A stretch of DNA of 64,000 nt from Flavobacteriales bacterium. Its GTDB lineage: Bacteria > Bacteroidota > Bacteroidia > UBA10329. A model generated the notes under the pieces. The model was not told where the DNA came from, ran no database searches, and was given only the letters and a program-made list of their open reading frames with translations. Both the position numbers and the translations under genes were made by a program. This document shows positions 9,255-17,463 of the stretch, piece after piece (position 1 is the stretch's first letter; each line of letters starts with the position of its first letter). The stretch is taken from assembly GCA_020635495.1 (NCBI GenBank), contig JACJZQ010000013.1, positions 1 through 64,000 on the forward strand. The letters run 5' to 3'.

Positions 9255-9824
9255 TTATTGAACGGTTACCTCGAAGGTTACTTCAATGTCTGTTTCACCA
9301 CCGGCATTTGTAATGTCGCCTGCCGCTACACCAACCGCGCCTTTATCTGGCTCATGACGAAGCGTGATGGTAAGGTCGCTTGTCAGTGGCGTCCCAGTTG
9401 CAAACGTGGTTAGAATCCCAATTGGATTGCCATTGCCATCAGCATCTGCATAGTCAAATCCGCCACTGAAAGACATGTTGGAGAATTCGTAGAACAACTG
9501 ATGTTCTTCATCTTCTTCCTCAACTTCTTCGGTAATGTCCTCAGCAGGAGTTTCGGTTTCATTCAGCAGCGTGATAACGCCAGAATAAGTTGTATTGGCT
9601 GCCAACGTTCCATTTGTAATGATAGGAGCATCTCCACCATCACCATCGAGGTCGGTGAAACGGAACTCAACTGCGTTTCCACCGCCTTCTGGTCTCAACG
9701 TGTAAATGAGTGTAGTTATCAATTCCTCTTCGTTAGGAATTTCAGGGTCGTCTTTGTCGCAAGACGTAAGTGTTACTGACGCCACTAGAGGCAACGCCAA
9801 AAGGTATTTGAATTTGTTTTTCAT
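9255..9824 (-). CDS. Small lipoprotein paired with the TonB receptor
   Basis: A predicted lipoprotein of 189 residues: from ATG 9824 (MKNKFKYLLALPLVASVTLTSC) a lipobox ends at Cys. The mature part has an acidic lead (DKDDPEIPNEEEL), then beta-rich sequence with LRPEGGGNAVEFRF, DLDGDGGDAP, and an acidic stretch EEVEEEDEEHQ. Proteins of this pattern in Bacteroidota are often annotated 'type 1 periplasmic binding fold superfamily' and are found next to ZnuD-like TonB receptors; the name is historical and the function is unknown. An upstream TTG (9839) is possible but adds only five residues. It may present a ligand to the receptor, which is inference. Confidence 0.8.
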   Translation of the reverse strand: MKNKFKYLLALPLVASVTLTSCDKDDPEIPNEEELITTLIYTLRPEGGGNAVEFRFTDLDGDGGDAPIITNGTLAANTTYSGVITLLNETETPAEDITEEVEEEDEEHQLFYEFSNMSFSGGFDYADADGNGNPIGILTTFATGTPLTSDLTITLRHEPDKGAVGVAAGDITNAGGETDIEVTFEVTVQ

Positions 9825-9910
9825 GATTTCTTGATTCAATAAGTGGTGCTGAATGAGTGTTCACCCATCAGCGAATGATGACCAATTCTGGTCAACGAAA
9901 TACCGGAAGA

Positions 9911-10318
9911 TCAAGAAATTGCGGGTGGTCCGCGAGGTGCGTATGCCAGCGAAAAATTGTAACCAAAAACCTTTGTGCTGGCTGGCTTAATGAATATGAA
10001 ATCTGACCGTTCTGAAAGAACTGGCCGTTGTGTGCTGGAATAGAAAAACCGAGAAACCGTGACCTTACAGAGTTCGCAATCCTGCTCAGTTTGGCTTATA
10101 TGGCTCTCGTGTTCACAATCGTGTGAAGTATCGCCATGATAAATTGCACGGTGACACGAATCAGCTTCCGCTTCTGCTGTGTGAATTTCTGCGTGGTGAT
10201 GGTGATGAATCGCCTGATGGAAACTCTCAAACGAGATAACATTCAACAGATATCCTAAGAGGAATACCGCTGAAAGCGTTTGTAGGATTTTATGTTGGGC
10301 TCGTTTGTACACCGACAC
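9911..10318 (-). CDS. Small His/Cys-rich membrane-anchored protein, DUF2946-like
   Basis: A 135-residue protein with one N-terminal hydrophobic segment (TLSAVFLLGYLLNVISF), a run of five His followed by many His, Asp and Cys residues, a CELC motif, and a C-terminal YAPRGPP. The short length, Cys pair and C-terminal R-x-PP recall DUF2946 proteins found beside copper or zinc receptors in other bacteria. It probably binds a transition metal in the periplasm; this is inferred from composition and position, 71 bases upstream of the lipoprotein gene's stretch. No ATG is available before the membrane segment, so the start is GTG 10318 or GTG 10312. Confidence 0.65.
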   Translation of the reverse strand: MSVYKRAQHKILQTLSAVFLLGYLLNVISFESFHQAIHHHHHAEIHTAEAEADSCHRAIYHGDTSHDCEHESHISQTEQDCELCKVTVSRFFYSSTQRPVLSERSDFIFIKPASTKVFGYNFSLAYAPRGPPAIS

Positions 10319-10391
10319 AAATGTGGGTATTAATGCTGTAGTTGAAAAGGTGCTAAGGCAGTATTTTGTTCAATTTGTTACCAATTCGGAC

Positions 10392-10874
10392 TCATTCCTC
10401 CGATTCCTCGTCCTCCTCATCTTCGTCTTCATCAAGATCGCCCGTGTCGGAAATCCGTCCATCCGGATAAAGGGTCACCTCAATCTCTTCAAACTCCTTT
10501 TCTAGTTCCAGCGTAAAAAACGATTGACCTTTAGCGGTTTCAACTCGGTAGACTTTCTCGATCTTGAATCGGGGATAGTGTTTTCTAACCTGATCCAGCG
10601 AAGTTTTTGGAAACTCATCTGGCCTGATGCGATGATTGGTCTGAATCCAGATTCCTTCCTTATCGAACTTGGCCAACCCGATATGCTCGCCTTGTTTGAA
10701 CATGACCTGGTAGATGCCTTCCTTCATTTCCCAAGCTTGCTTGCTCACATTTGGAATCTTGTTCCTGAATGCTTCCATTACATGCGTTGGAACGTCTTTT
10801 TTGTCGATGTTCTGAGCAACACAACCTGCCCCGACAATCAGGAAACAGATGAAAAGGATTACCGAACGCTTCAT
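10392..10874 (-). CDS. Periplasmic PepSY-like protein
   Basis: A 160-residue exported protein. The signal peptide (MKRSVILFICFLIVGAGCVAQ) may also be a lipobox ending at Cys18. The mature part carries the PepSY-like pattern: VPTHVMEAFRNKIPNVSKQAWEMKEGIYQVMFKQG, then a second half with VRKHYPRFKIEKVYRVE and a beta segment. Relatives (putative beta-lactamase-inhibitor-like or PepSY domain) are small periplasmic proteins of unclear role. The C-terminus is a strongly acidic tail (DLDEDEDEEDEESEE) that could bind cations. It heads the group of minus-strand genes that continues with the His/Cys-rich protein. Confidence 0.75.
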   Translation of the reverse strand: MKRSVILFICFLIVGAGCVAQNIDKKDVPTHVMEAFRNKIPNVSKQAWEMKEGIYQVMFKQGEHIGLAKFDKEGIWIQTNHRIRPDEFPKTSLDQVRKHYPRFKIEKVYRVETAKGQSFFTLELEKEFEEIEVTLYPDGRISDTGDLDEDEDEEDEESEE

Positions 10875-11029
10875 TGACCGAACGTGAATTGATCCGTCTA
10901 AAAATAGTTATCCCAACAAGCGGGAAACCTACCGATAATCACTCAGTTCAACAATCGTACCCGATTCTCGAACATGTGAGAGCGGTAGAGCGGCATCAAA
11001 TAATCACGAAAAGGGGATTCTAGGCTCTT

Positions 11030-11545
11030 TTAAGGAAAGAACTTGTTCATCAACATGTAATCGATGTTGTCTGATTGCAGATGGCAACCGGTGCAAATGG
11101 CTCCTTTGTCCTCGGCTGTTGTGGCAACCGTTCCATCTGAGTTCACATAACCCCAGACCCAGCCGTTGGCATCAGCATGCTCATTATTGGACATTTTATA
11201 CAGAATGGCATAACGCTCAACAGAAGTTCCACTGCTCAATTCCTTCACAACCAAAGAGCCATCAGGGAAACTGGCGTTGGCAAGAACTTTTCCGTCACCA
11301 TCCAATTGCGTGGCGGCCGTGGTGTTATATCGTGTTCTCAGACTTGTATAGTTATGTCCAGAACCGGCACTTTTGGGAAGCCAAGCATCCGAATTCTTGT
11401 ACCAGGTGAATCCAGAAGTTTCCTGAGACATGTTCAGCAATTCGAGGTCAATGCCTTCTGCTGGTTCGTCTTTCTTACATGCCTGTAGTGTGATGGCAAC
11501 AATTGCAAGCGTAAATGCTGCCCAAATGATGGTATTCGATTTCAT
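11030..11545 (-). CDS. Cytochrome P460-like monohaem lipoprotein (copy 1)
   Basis: A 171-residue lipoprotein: signal with lipobox at LQAC, then a mature domain containing FPDGSLVVKELSSG, YAILYKM, WVWGY and the haem motif CTGCH close to the end, followed by DYMLMNKFFP. This order (FPDG.VVKE, YK, W.W, CxxCH, DY) is that of the cytochrome P460 family, which bind one c-type haem and in some members oxidise hydroxylamine. Activity here is unknown. It follows the DUF3943 fusion gene by only 3 bases, so the pair is cotranscribed. A second copy at 13293-13808 differs at about 33 of 171 aligned residues. Confidence 0.8.
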   Translation of the reverse strand: MKSNTIIWAAFTLAIVAITLQACKKDEPAEGIDLELLNMSQETSGFTWYKNSDAWLPKSAGSGHNYTSLRTRYNTTAATQLDGDGKVLANASFPDGSLVVKELSSGTSVERYAILYKMSNNEHADANGWVWGYVNSDGTVATTAEDKGAICTGCHLQSDNIDYMLMNKFFP

Positions 11546-11548
11546 GTT

Positions 11549-12565
11549 CTAATAAGTTGGTTGACCCGAAGATAACCGATAGCGGTAACCATTGTTCAGA
11601 ATGAACATTGGATTGATGATGGTCACCACCGCAGCCTCGTACCATTTGAAGCCGTTCTTGGCCATTTTCATGGTTCCGAAATGAACCAGTTCGCCCAAGG
11701 CGATGCCGGCAATGGGCGTAACGATCAGATCTTGAATACTGGGTTGTTCCAATCCGGCCTCAATCACATATTCCCACACGAACACCTGCCCGATACAGAA
11801 CAGCGATGACTGCCAGATAGTGGCGTTCTGAGAACGAACCGCATTGTAGAAGTAAGTGCCTTGTAATGGATGACCAACATAGTTGATATACCACTTATCG
11901 TGATCGAAAACGGGAGGTTTTGTCCACGCTCGCTTCAAGTTCGCTCCGTAATGACTGAAGGTGCCAGGTTGCCACCCGCTTATGTCAGAAGGCAGAACGG
12001 CCAAGATGCCGTAGCCAATGGCTTCAAAACCATGAACGAACAGGCCACCCCGCCACATTTTGCGGGCAAAGGTTGCATTGGCATTGCGCGGCACGAAAGT
12101 GCCATCTTCTAACAAACGCGGCTTGAAAGAAAAAGTGGAGTCCTTGCCTAAGTGCTTGACCGATACTTGAAGTGCTCCATGATTGTTCCCTTCAAACCCT
12201 TTCGCGTCATTCGGAAAAAGTAACAGCTCACCGCTGCGTTTCATGGTCAGTGTGGATGAGGTTCCAATAGGAAACTTCCAATGCCCCACCTTGGCGCAGA
12301 GTTTCATGTAGTAGTTGCTTGGCATCGGTTTCAGCAACATTCCGAAGAACATCGGGGCGGTGAACCCTTTGAATCCATTGGCATCGGTGGGAGGGAAGCC
12401 CGCATCCTGCCACTGGCCTTCTGCGGTTATTTGATAGGTTTCGCCTTTTTCCACGGAAATTCCCGTTGGCTGGAAGAGGTCATTCGCGTTGACCTCGATC
12501 ACCTGCTGAGCACAACCGTATTGCCACGCAAACAGGAATATCCAGATAGGAAAGAAATTTTTCAC
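11549..12565 (-). CDS. Fusion of a LecA-like carbohydrate-binding domain with a DUF3943 membrane domain
   Basis: Predicted exported protein of about 338 residues. GTG 12565 is chosen as start because it opens a signal peptide (VKNFFPIWIFLFAWQYGCAQQ); the frame runs to 12697 but that would overlap the divergent hydrolase. Residues about 22-140 have the pattern of the PA-IL/LecA galactose-lectin fold: VNANDLFQPTGISVEKGETYQI, then DANG, IG, GELLLFPND and N.GALQVSV. The C-terminal half has the DUF3943 signature VGHPLQGTYFYNA, followed by WEYVIEAG, PSIQDLIVTPIAG and LGELVH. DUF3943 proteins are hydrophobic and of unknown role. I infer an envelope protein that binds sugars. Confidence 0.72.
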   Translation of the reverse strand: MKNFFPIWIFLFAWQYGCAQQVIEVNANDLFQPTGISVEKGETYQITAEGQWQDAGFPPTDANGFKGFTAPMFFGMLLKPMPSNYYMKLCAKVGHWKFPIGTSSTLTMKRSGELLLFPNDAKGFEGNNHGALQVSVKHLGKDSTFSFKPRLLEDGTFVPRNANATFARKMWRGGLFVHGFEAIGYGILAVLPSDISGWQPGTFSHYGANLKRAWTKPPVFDHDKWYINYVGHPLQGTYFYNAVRSQNATIWQSSLFCIGQVFVWEYVIEAGLEQPSIQDLIVTPIAGIALGELVHFGTMKMAKNGFKWYEAAVVTIINPMFILNNGYRYRLSSGQPTY

Positions 12566-12605
12566 AGCCCAAAGATGCAAACCGAAACCAATCGATATTT
12601 GGGTT

Positions 12606-13265
12606 ATGAAACAGGATTTTTGTCTATTGCACGGGGCTTTGGGTTCCCGTAAACAAATGCGGCCTTTGGCCCAAGCATTGCCTTCTTCAGTTACCATTTA
12701 TGACCTTGCCGGTCATGGTCTGTTGGCCAATGAGACCGAACCGTATTCGATTGAATCAATGGCCGAACGTGTTCGGAAGTTTCGCGAATATTCTGAAGCG
12801 TTCTTTGGGTACAGCATGGGCGGATATGTGGCGCTGTATCTTGCTGCCAAGCACCCAGAAATGGTTAAGAGCGTCACCACCTTGGCCACCAAGTTTGATT
12901 GGACACCAGAAGCAGCAGCGGCTGAGGTTCGGATGCTGAATCCGGATAAGATCAAAGAAAAGGTTCCGGCCTTTGCCAAGCAATTGGAAAAGCGGCATGG
13001 TGAATTCTGGCCTGATGTGGTGAAACGCACGGCTGATCTGATGTTGGAATTGGGCAATAATCCACCATTGACCGCAGAACTGCTTCAACAGATTAAGTGT
13101 CCAGTTCTGTTGCTCAGAGGGAGCGAGGACACCATGGTTTCAGAACAGGAAACGCTTTGGGCCAAGTCTCATATTCCCAATGCGCGATATGAGGAGTTGG
13201 AGGGGCAACCTCATGTATTTGAGAAGATGGACCTGAATCTGCTGATCCGCAAATTGGATCAGTGA
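12606..13265 (+). CDS. Alpha/beta hydrolase
   Basis: A 219-residue cytoplasmic alpha/beta hydrolase, close in length to BioH/MenH-like esterases. Visible are the oxyanion motif LLHGALGS, YDLAGHG, the nucleophile elbow GYSMGG (Ser about residue 70), the acid in LLRGSEDTMV and the catalytic His in GQPHVFEK. There is no signal peptide. It is transcribed away from the DUF3943 fusion gene with about 40 bases between the starts, so a divergent promoter must lie in or beyond that gap. Substrate is unknown. Confidence 0.92.
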   Translation: MKQDFCLLHGALGSRKQMRPLAQALPSSVTIYDLAGHGLLANETEPYSIESMAERVRKFREYSEAFFGYSMGGYVALYLAAKHPEMVKSVTTLATKFDWTPEAAAAEVRMLNPDKIKEKVPAFAKQLEKRHGEFWPDVVKRTADLMLELGNNPPLTAELLQQIKCPVLLLRGSEDTMVSEQETLWAKSHIPNARYEELEGQPHVFEKMDLNLLIRKLDQ

Positions 13266-13292
13266 AACGGGCTTGTCCCCGGCCGATCCGTC

Positions 13293-13808
13293 TCAGGGGA
13301 AGTAGGCATTCATCAACATGTAGTCGATGGTGCCTTGCTGCGAGTGGCAACCGGTGCAACCGGAGCCCTTGTCCTCGGCCGTGGTGGCCACTGTTCCATC
13401 GGCATTGATATAACCCCAGACCCAACCGTTAGCATCGGCAAATTCGTGACCGTCCATTTTATAAAGAATGGCGTAACGCTCAACGGAGGTTCCATTGCTC
13501 AGTTCTTTTACAATCAATGAACCGTCAGGAAAACTGGCGTTCGTCAGAATTTTGCCATCTCCATCCAATTGCGTGGCTGCCGTGGTGTTGTAGCGGGTTC
13601 TTAAACTACTGTAGTTGTGCCCACTTCCGGAACTTTTGGCCAACCACGCATCCGAATTCTTATACCAAGTGAATCCGTTGGTCTCCTGGGCCATATTGAA
13701 CAATTGGAGGTCGATGCCTTCTGCGGCCTCGTCTTTTTTACAAGCCTGCAAGGTGATGGCAATGATGGAAAGGGCGAATGTTGCCCGAATGATGGTGTAT
13801 TTTTTCAT
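13293..13808 (-). CDS. Cytochrome P460-like monohaem lipoprotein (copy 2)
   Basis: Paralogue of the gene at 11030-11545 with the same length when started at ATG 13808 (MKKYTIIRATFALSIIAITLQAC, lipobox at Cys). The central segment from NTTAATQLDGDGK through VERYAILYKM is almost unchanged, while the residues around the haem motif differ (GSGCTGCHSQQGT against GAICTGCHLQSDN). The CxxCH and the C-terminal DYMLMN are kept, so both copies should bind haem. The two copies flank the DUF3943 fusion and the alpha/beta hydrolase, suggesting a local duplication. The longer reading frame to 13889 has no signal and is not used. Confidence 0.8.
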   Translation of the reverse strand: MKKYTIIRATFALSIIAITLQACKKDEAAEGIDLQLFNMAQETNGFTWYKNSDAWLAKSSGSGHNYSSLRTRYNTTAATQLDGDGKILTNASFPDGSLIVKELSNGTSVERYAILYKMDGHEFADANGWVWGYINADGTVATTAEDKGSGCTGCHSQQGTIDYMLMNAYFP

Positions 13809-13915
13809 GAATCTAAAGCTAAGGAATGATGGCGAGGCTTTAATGCTTGCTGGCCGACAAAGAGGTGTCCTTTCTTGCATATGGATCAAAGGGACCCATG
13901 GTGAGAATTTGATTC

Positions 13916-14024
13916 TGGTCTGTATATCCTGCCGCTTATCCTTGTCAATTCCCCAAAATGATCTTTAAGACCACACTGACCCGTTGTTAGTCTAAACTGG
14001 TGGCCTATCGAATTACTCGATGAA
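13916..14024 (-). repeat. Diverged intergenic repeat, copy B, in the 13809-14210 gap
   Basis: The 402-base gap between the haem lipoprotein start and the M43 homologue stop holds no supported gene. Bases 13916-14024 align with 16431-16538: about 32 of the first 42 positions match by eye, and about 27 of the next 46. A shared core reads CTTGTCAATNCCCCAAA on the plus strand. On the minus strand one frame of each copy contains WGIDK-x-K-x3-IQTR, so both may be remnants of a coding sequence. The remaining bases of the gap show nothing I can name. Confidence 0.5.
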
Positions 14025-14210
14025 ATCCCATCTCAATATTTCGTGATCAGCCGTATTTATGATGCGTTCGGTTGTAGGTTAACTTGAGCACGTGTTGAAA
14101 TGTGCGCTGACGGAAACTATGAGCATACAGTTAGCCCTAAAAAGAAATTGGTCCAGAAGCAAAGCAAGCGCCTTTCCTCTGAACCAATGTCATTCGATTT
14201 TTAGGGTCAA

Positions 14211-16235
14211 TTATTCCCTGACCAACTTGATGGTTGAATTCAGTTCAGCACCATTCACCTGAAGGAAATAAACTCCAGAAGGAAGTTTGCCCACCATTTC
14301 AGCTAACGGAATACGATTCAGTCCCACGGAAACAGCCTTTGATTCGCCCCATAGGAGTTTCCCTCGAACATCATAAACCTCCATCATCACCATACCGCTC
14401 GCGCCACTCGTAAGCTCAAGGACCGAGTTTTCCAGAACCGGATTCGGGTAGACACTTAGGGCATTGTCATTTTCCTCAACCGCAATTCCCAATGCGCCAT
14501 TGGCGATATTGATGTTGTCAAGATAGATCTTACTGCCCGTATGGCTGGTGGCTTCAAAACGGATCAGCACATAGGGTTCCTGAGCAGCTATCGGCCCTAA
14601 CGTCACCGATTCCGTTCTCCATTCTGAGGAGGTAGGTACAAAATTCCCATTTACTGTGGTGCCACCGTTGGTAGACAGAGCGGATCCTTGTTTGTTATAC
14701 CTCTGAATCCAACTCTCTCCACAGTTATACGACACTAAAACCCGTAATTTTTCATTGCCACTTGACTGTCCTCCATCTTCGGCATAGGCCACATCAAAAC
14801 TGACCGTGGCATTGTCGGTCGTCACCCAACTGAAATCGAGAGGAGGGCTGATCATATCGATCGTCAGACCATATGGAATCGATCCGAGGTCTACTACCGA
14901 ACTGGCATCGCCAGATGTGAACGCGTCTGTCGTGCGTTCCCATTTGTAACCAGCCGGTTCGGGTGTCGACCAATTGAGTTCCGGAGATGAGTTGACTGGG
15001 AACGATTCCTGCTCAAAGCCTTCAGAGATGGTTCCGAGTACCGCGTTGCCATAAGGCTTGACCAATATGTAATCCTGAAACATGCGGGTGTCTGTTCCGC
15101 CAGCAGACGTCACCGTAAAGCTCACGTCATAAATTCCCGGGGTGGAGTAGGTGACCGTTGGATGCTGGTCTGTGCTGGTGGCTGGCGTTCCGCCTTCAAA
15201 TGTCCACGACCAATCGGTTATTTCTGCATTCCACGAGAAGTCGGTGAAATCGACCTCATTTCCTTCGCAAAGCTCTGTTCGGTTGGCATGATAATCCGCA
15301 ATGGGAGCACATGAATTGGAGAAGCCATCGTTGGTTCCAGTGGCCAGAAGGTTGGCCGGTGTCCATAGATTGTCTCTTTCCGATACCGAACTGGCCAGAG
15401 TTGAATGCATCCGGGCCTTTTGCCCTTCGGTGAACATGAGTCCGCATGTACTGTAATCCATGATGTTCTGAACATTATCGAGCGTTCCGCACGTGACCTG
15501 AGTGGTATCGCAAGAGTTGGGTTGCGAACCAATGGTGAAGGGCGTGTCTGCCACATTATCGTCTCCACAGGTCAGATAGTTCGAACCCCAGACCGGAAGC
15601 AGGTTCAAGTAAACTCCTGCCACGTAAGCAGGACTGATGTTTCCTGAGGAAGTCCCGATGGTTCCGAAGTTCGAATGTCTGTAAAGGATGCCGTCATAGG
15701 CCGCGCTCGGTTCGGTTCCTGGCCAATAGGCGTAATTCACTTGAAAAGATGACTCAAGGGAATTGACAACCCAGATGTTGAGATACATGTTCCTAGGCCA
15801 TCCGATCACATCCTTGGTTGCATTGGTGGCGCTATTGGTGAGCGGAGAAACCGTTCTGGTTATGCCGTTGGTGCAATTCCCTTCGGGGTCCAGTTTGGCC
15901 AAACGGAATTCGATCTCCGTGTCGGCAATGATGTCTCTGAAGGAACTGGCGATCTCGTTGGGGTTGACATTTGCCGCGCTGAACGCCTCATTCAGTTGGA
16001 CGATGGCGCTTTGGACCTGCGCATCTGAAATATTCTCTTCCCCATAATTGTGAATCACATGGACCACCACAGGAATGACCTTGAGATTACCACCCCGTTC
16101 GTTCAATTCAATGGATGGAATCCGAGGCGCATCGTCAGGATAGTTGGCGGTTCGGTCGCCCCAGCCGTGCTGGCCAAAGGCGTGTGTCATTATTAAAGAC
16201 AGTAAAAGGCTGAGTCTAAGTGTTTTCATGCTCAT
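14211..16235 (-). CDS. T9SS-exported M43 (pappalysin-family) metalloprotease homologue lacking its zinc site
   Basis: About 674 residues from ATG 16235. The signal peptide ends at AFGQ; the M43-type domain starts with KVIPVVVHVIHNYGE. Next comes the region that should hold HExxHxxNxxH but reads YVAGVYLNLLP (15594-15626), so all three zinc His and the catalytic Glu are replaced. Other family marks remain: DDNVADTP, and the Met-turn region NIMDYSTCGLMFTEGQKARM. A PKD domain (about residues 310-390), a MAM/CUB-like beta domain and a type A T9SS sorting domain (SVYPNPVLENSVLEL) follow. It is probably a surface-binding protein rather than a protease. The TTG at 16256 is an alternative start. Confidence 0.85.
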   Translation of the reverse strand: MSMKTLRLSLLLSLIMTHAFGQHGWGDRTANYPDDAPRIPSIELNERGGNLKVIPVVVHVIHNYGEENISDAQVQSAIVQLNEAFSAANVNPNEIASSFRDIIADTEIEFRLAKLDPEGNCTNGITRTVSPLTNSATNATKDVIGWPRNMYLNIWVVNSLESSFQVNYAYWPGTEPSAAYDGILYRHSNFGTIGTSSGNISPAYVAGVYLNLLPVWGSNYLTCGDDNVADTPFTIGSQPNSCDTTQVTCGTLDNVQNIMDYSTCGLMFTEGQKARMHSTLASSVSERDNLWTPANLLATGTNDGFSNSCAPIADYHANRTELCEGNEVDFTDFSWNAEITDWSWTFEGGTPATSTDQHPTVTYSTPGIYDVSFTVTSAGGTDTRMFQDYILVKPYGNAVLGTISEGFEQESFPVNSSPELNWSTPEPAGYKWERTTDAFTSGDASSVVDLGSIPYGLTIDMISPPLDFSWVTTDNATVSFDVAYAEDGGQSSGNEKLRVLVSYNCGESWIQRYNKQGSALSTNGGTTVNGNFVPTSSEWRTESVTLGPIAAQEPYVLIRFEATSHTGSKIYLDNINIANGALGIAVEENDNALSVYPNPVLENSVLELTSGASGMVMMEVYDVRGKLLWGESKAVSVGLNRIPLAEMVGKLPSGVYFLQVNGAELNSTIKLVRE

Positions 16236-16430
16236 TTGGTTTATTGGGTTAAGCAATTATATGTCTTTTACTCAATTATTCATATGCTTTTTTCATTGCA
16301 TGGAATTTAACAGCATAAAACCAACTGAATTCAAGCAATTCAATGGTAAAGATTTTACCTATTGCAACTGGATTATCCAGACCGATGTTTGACCGGCCAA
16401 TGCACAGAGCGCAGTTTCAGCGTTCCAATC

Positions 16431-16538
16431 GGGTCTGAATCACCTCACACTTCTGCTTGTCAATACCCCAAATGATGCTCGGGTCAGTGCAGATCCGTGG
16501 TTTGGATGAAGTGGTGTCCTATTGATTTATTCGGCAAA
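16431..16538 (-). repeat. Diverged intergenic repeat, copy A, in the 16257-16610 gap
   Basis: This copy lies about 195 bases upstream of the M43 homologue start, in the same orientation as copy B (13916-14024), which lies about 108 bases upstream of the second haem lipoprotein. On the minus strand a short open frame reads PSIIWGIDKQKCEVIQTRLER then stop, which looks protein-like, but an in-frame stop about 18 codons upstream prevents a long gene. The rest of the 354-base gap shows no gene. Confidence 0.5.
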
Positions 16539-16610
16539 CACCACTTGATCAAGTGATCGCATTCCGAAGGATCAGAATGGCTTTCAGAGATAAAGTCTTG
16601 GTTTTCCAAT

Positions 16611-17315
16611 TCAATTCTTCACGCATCTTACTGCAAAACCGAAACCAATGTTGTCAGATCTTCGATCAACATTATCATTGTTGGTCAACATGCACCTGAC
16701 CCAAAATAGGTTTGAACCAGAACCCGCGAATGAGGAACTCCAAAAACATCCATAGTTTCCTAGGCCGACAAAGTCTCCTGCTGTCAAACGGACACCTGCT
16801 GATCTTGCACCGAATCCGAATTCATCTGTTGCGTCTGTATTTGGACTTAGCCAATGGTCAAATCCAATTTCCTTTAGATTTCCCCCGGCTTCAGTTTCAC
16901 CTCCAGCAAAATCCACCAATGAGGTCCACTCAGCATCCGTTGCCACATGCCACCCTTCGGGAGCCAGACCTCTGCTGTCGGTTATCGCATATCCATTGTA
17001 TAGTCGGCCATATTCACTCACCAATTGGAGGTCTCCATCAGGCGAACAGAACGAACCTTCAGTTGATGTGCTCCAATATTGATCGTCATTGATCTGTGAT
17101 ATAGGGTCGCCATTCCTGTAACGGGTGACTTTTAGGTTTTCGGCCATCCAAACTTGGTCACCGATGGTTACCGTTGGGTAAACGTTTCCATCAATGTCTG
17201 TTACTGTCTCCACCAGCGGCTCTGGGTCGTCATTCTGATTGCAGCCTGAAAATGCCACAGACAGCATGAAAAGTAAGCTTGCATTTAATAGACAAATGGT
17301 TAAAAGCGGTCTCAT
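16611..17315 (-). CDS. FISUMP-domain lipoprotein
   Basis: A 234-residue lipoprotein from ATG 17315 (MRPLLTICLLNASLLFMLSVAFSGC, lipobox at Cys). The mature part is a FISUMP domain (Fibrobacter succinogenes major paralogous domain): DIDGNVYPTVTIGDQVWMAENLKVTRYRNG, then EYGRLYNGYA, GLAPEGWHVATDAEWTSL, and the C-terminal FWSSS...GFAVRCVKN. Such proteins sit on the cell surface and are often multicopy in Bacteroidota and Fibrobacteres; their role is unknown. The frame extends to 17462 but that part has no signal. No close operon partner: the esterase gene ends about 150 bases upstream. Confidence 0.88.
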   Translation of the reverse strand: MRPLLTICLLNASLLFMLSVAFSGCNQNDDPEPLVETVTDIDGNVYPTVTIGDQVWMAENLKVTRYRNGDPISQINDDQYWSTSTEGSFCSPDGDLQLVSEYGRLYNGYAITDSRGLAPEGWHVATDAEWTSLVDFAGGETEAGGNLKEIGFDHWLSPNTDATDEFGFGARSAGVRLTAGDFVGLGNYGCFWSSSFAGSGSNLFWVRCMLTNNDNVDRRSDNIGFGFAVRCVKN

Positions 17316-17463
17316 AACGGATGGTTTTAAACGTTGCGATGAAACTAGGACATTCGCCACCAGACGATAGTGACGCTGGTCAATTAATTGAATGATGGTA
17401 GGGATGTCCACGCGTTGCACAGGTGCGCCATCGGGGAAAAGAACCCGAGAGTGTTCAAGCAAC

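Noticed and set aside
13809..14210. Possible hidden gene in the 402-base gap
   Set aside because: Only the diverged repeat is found; no frame with a plausible start and family-like sequence exists.
17316..17462. N-terminal extension of the FISUMP gene
   Set aside because: It would bury the lipobox signal peptide that begins at ATG 17315.
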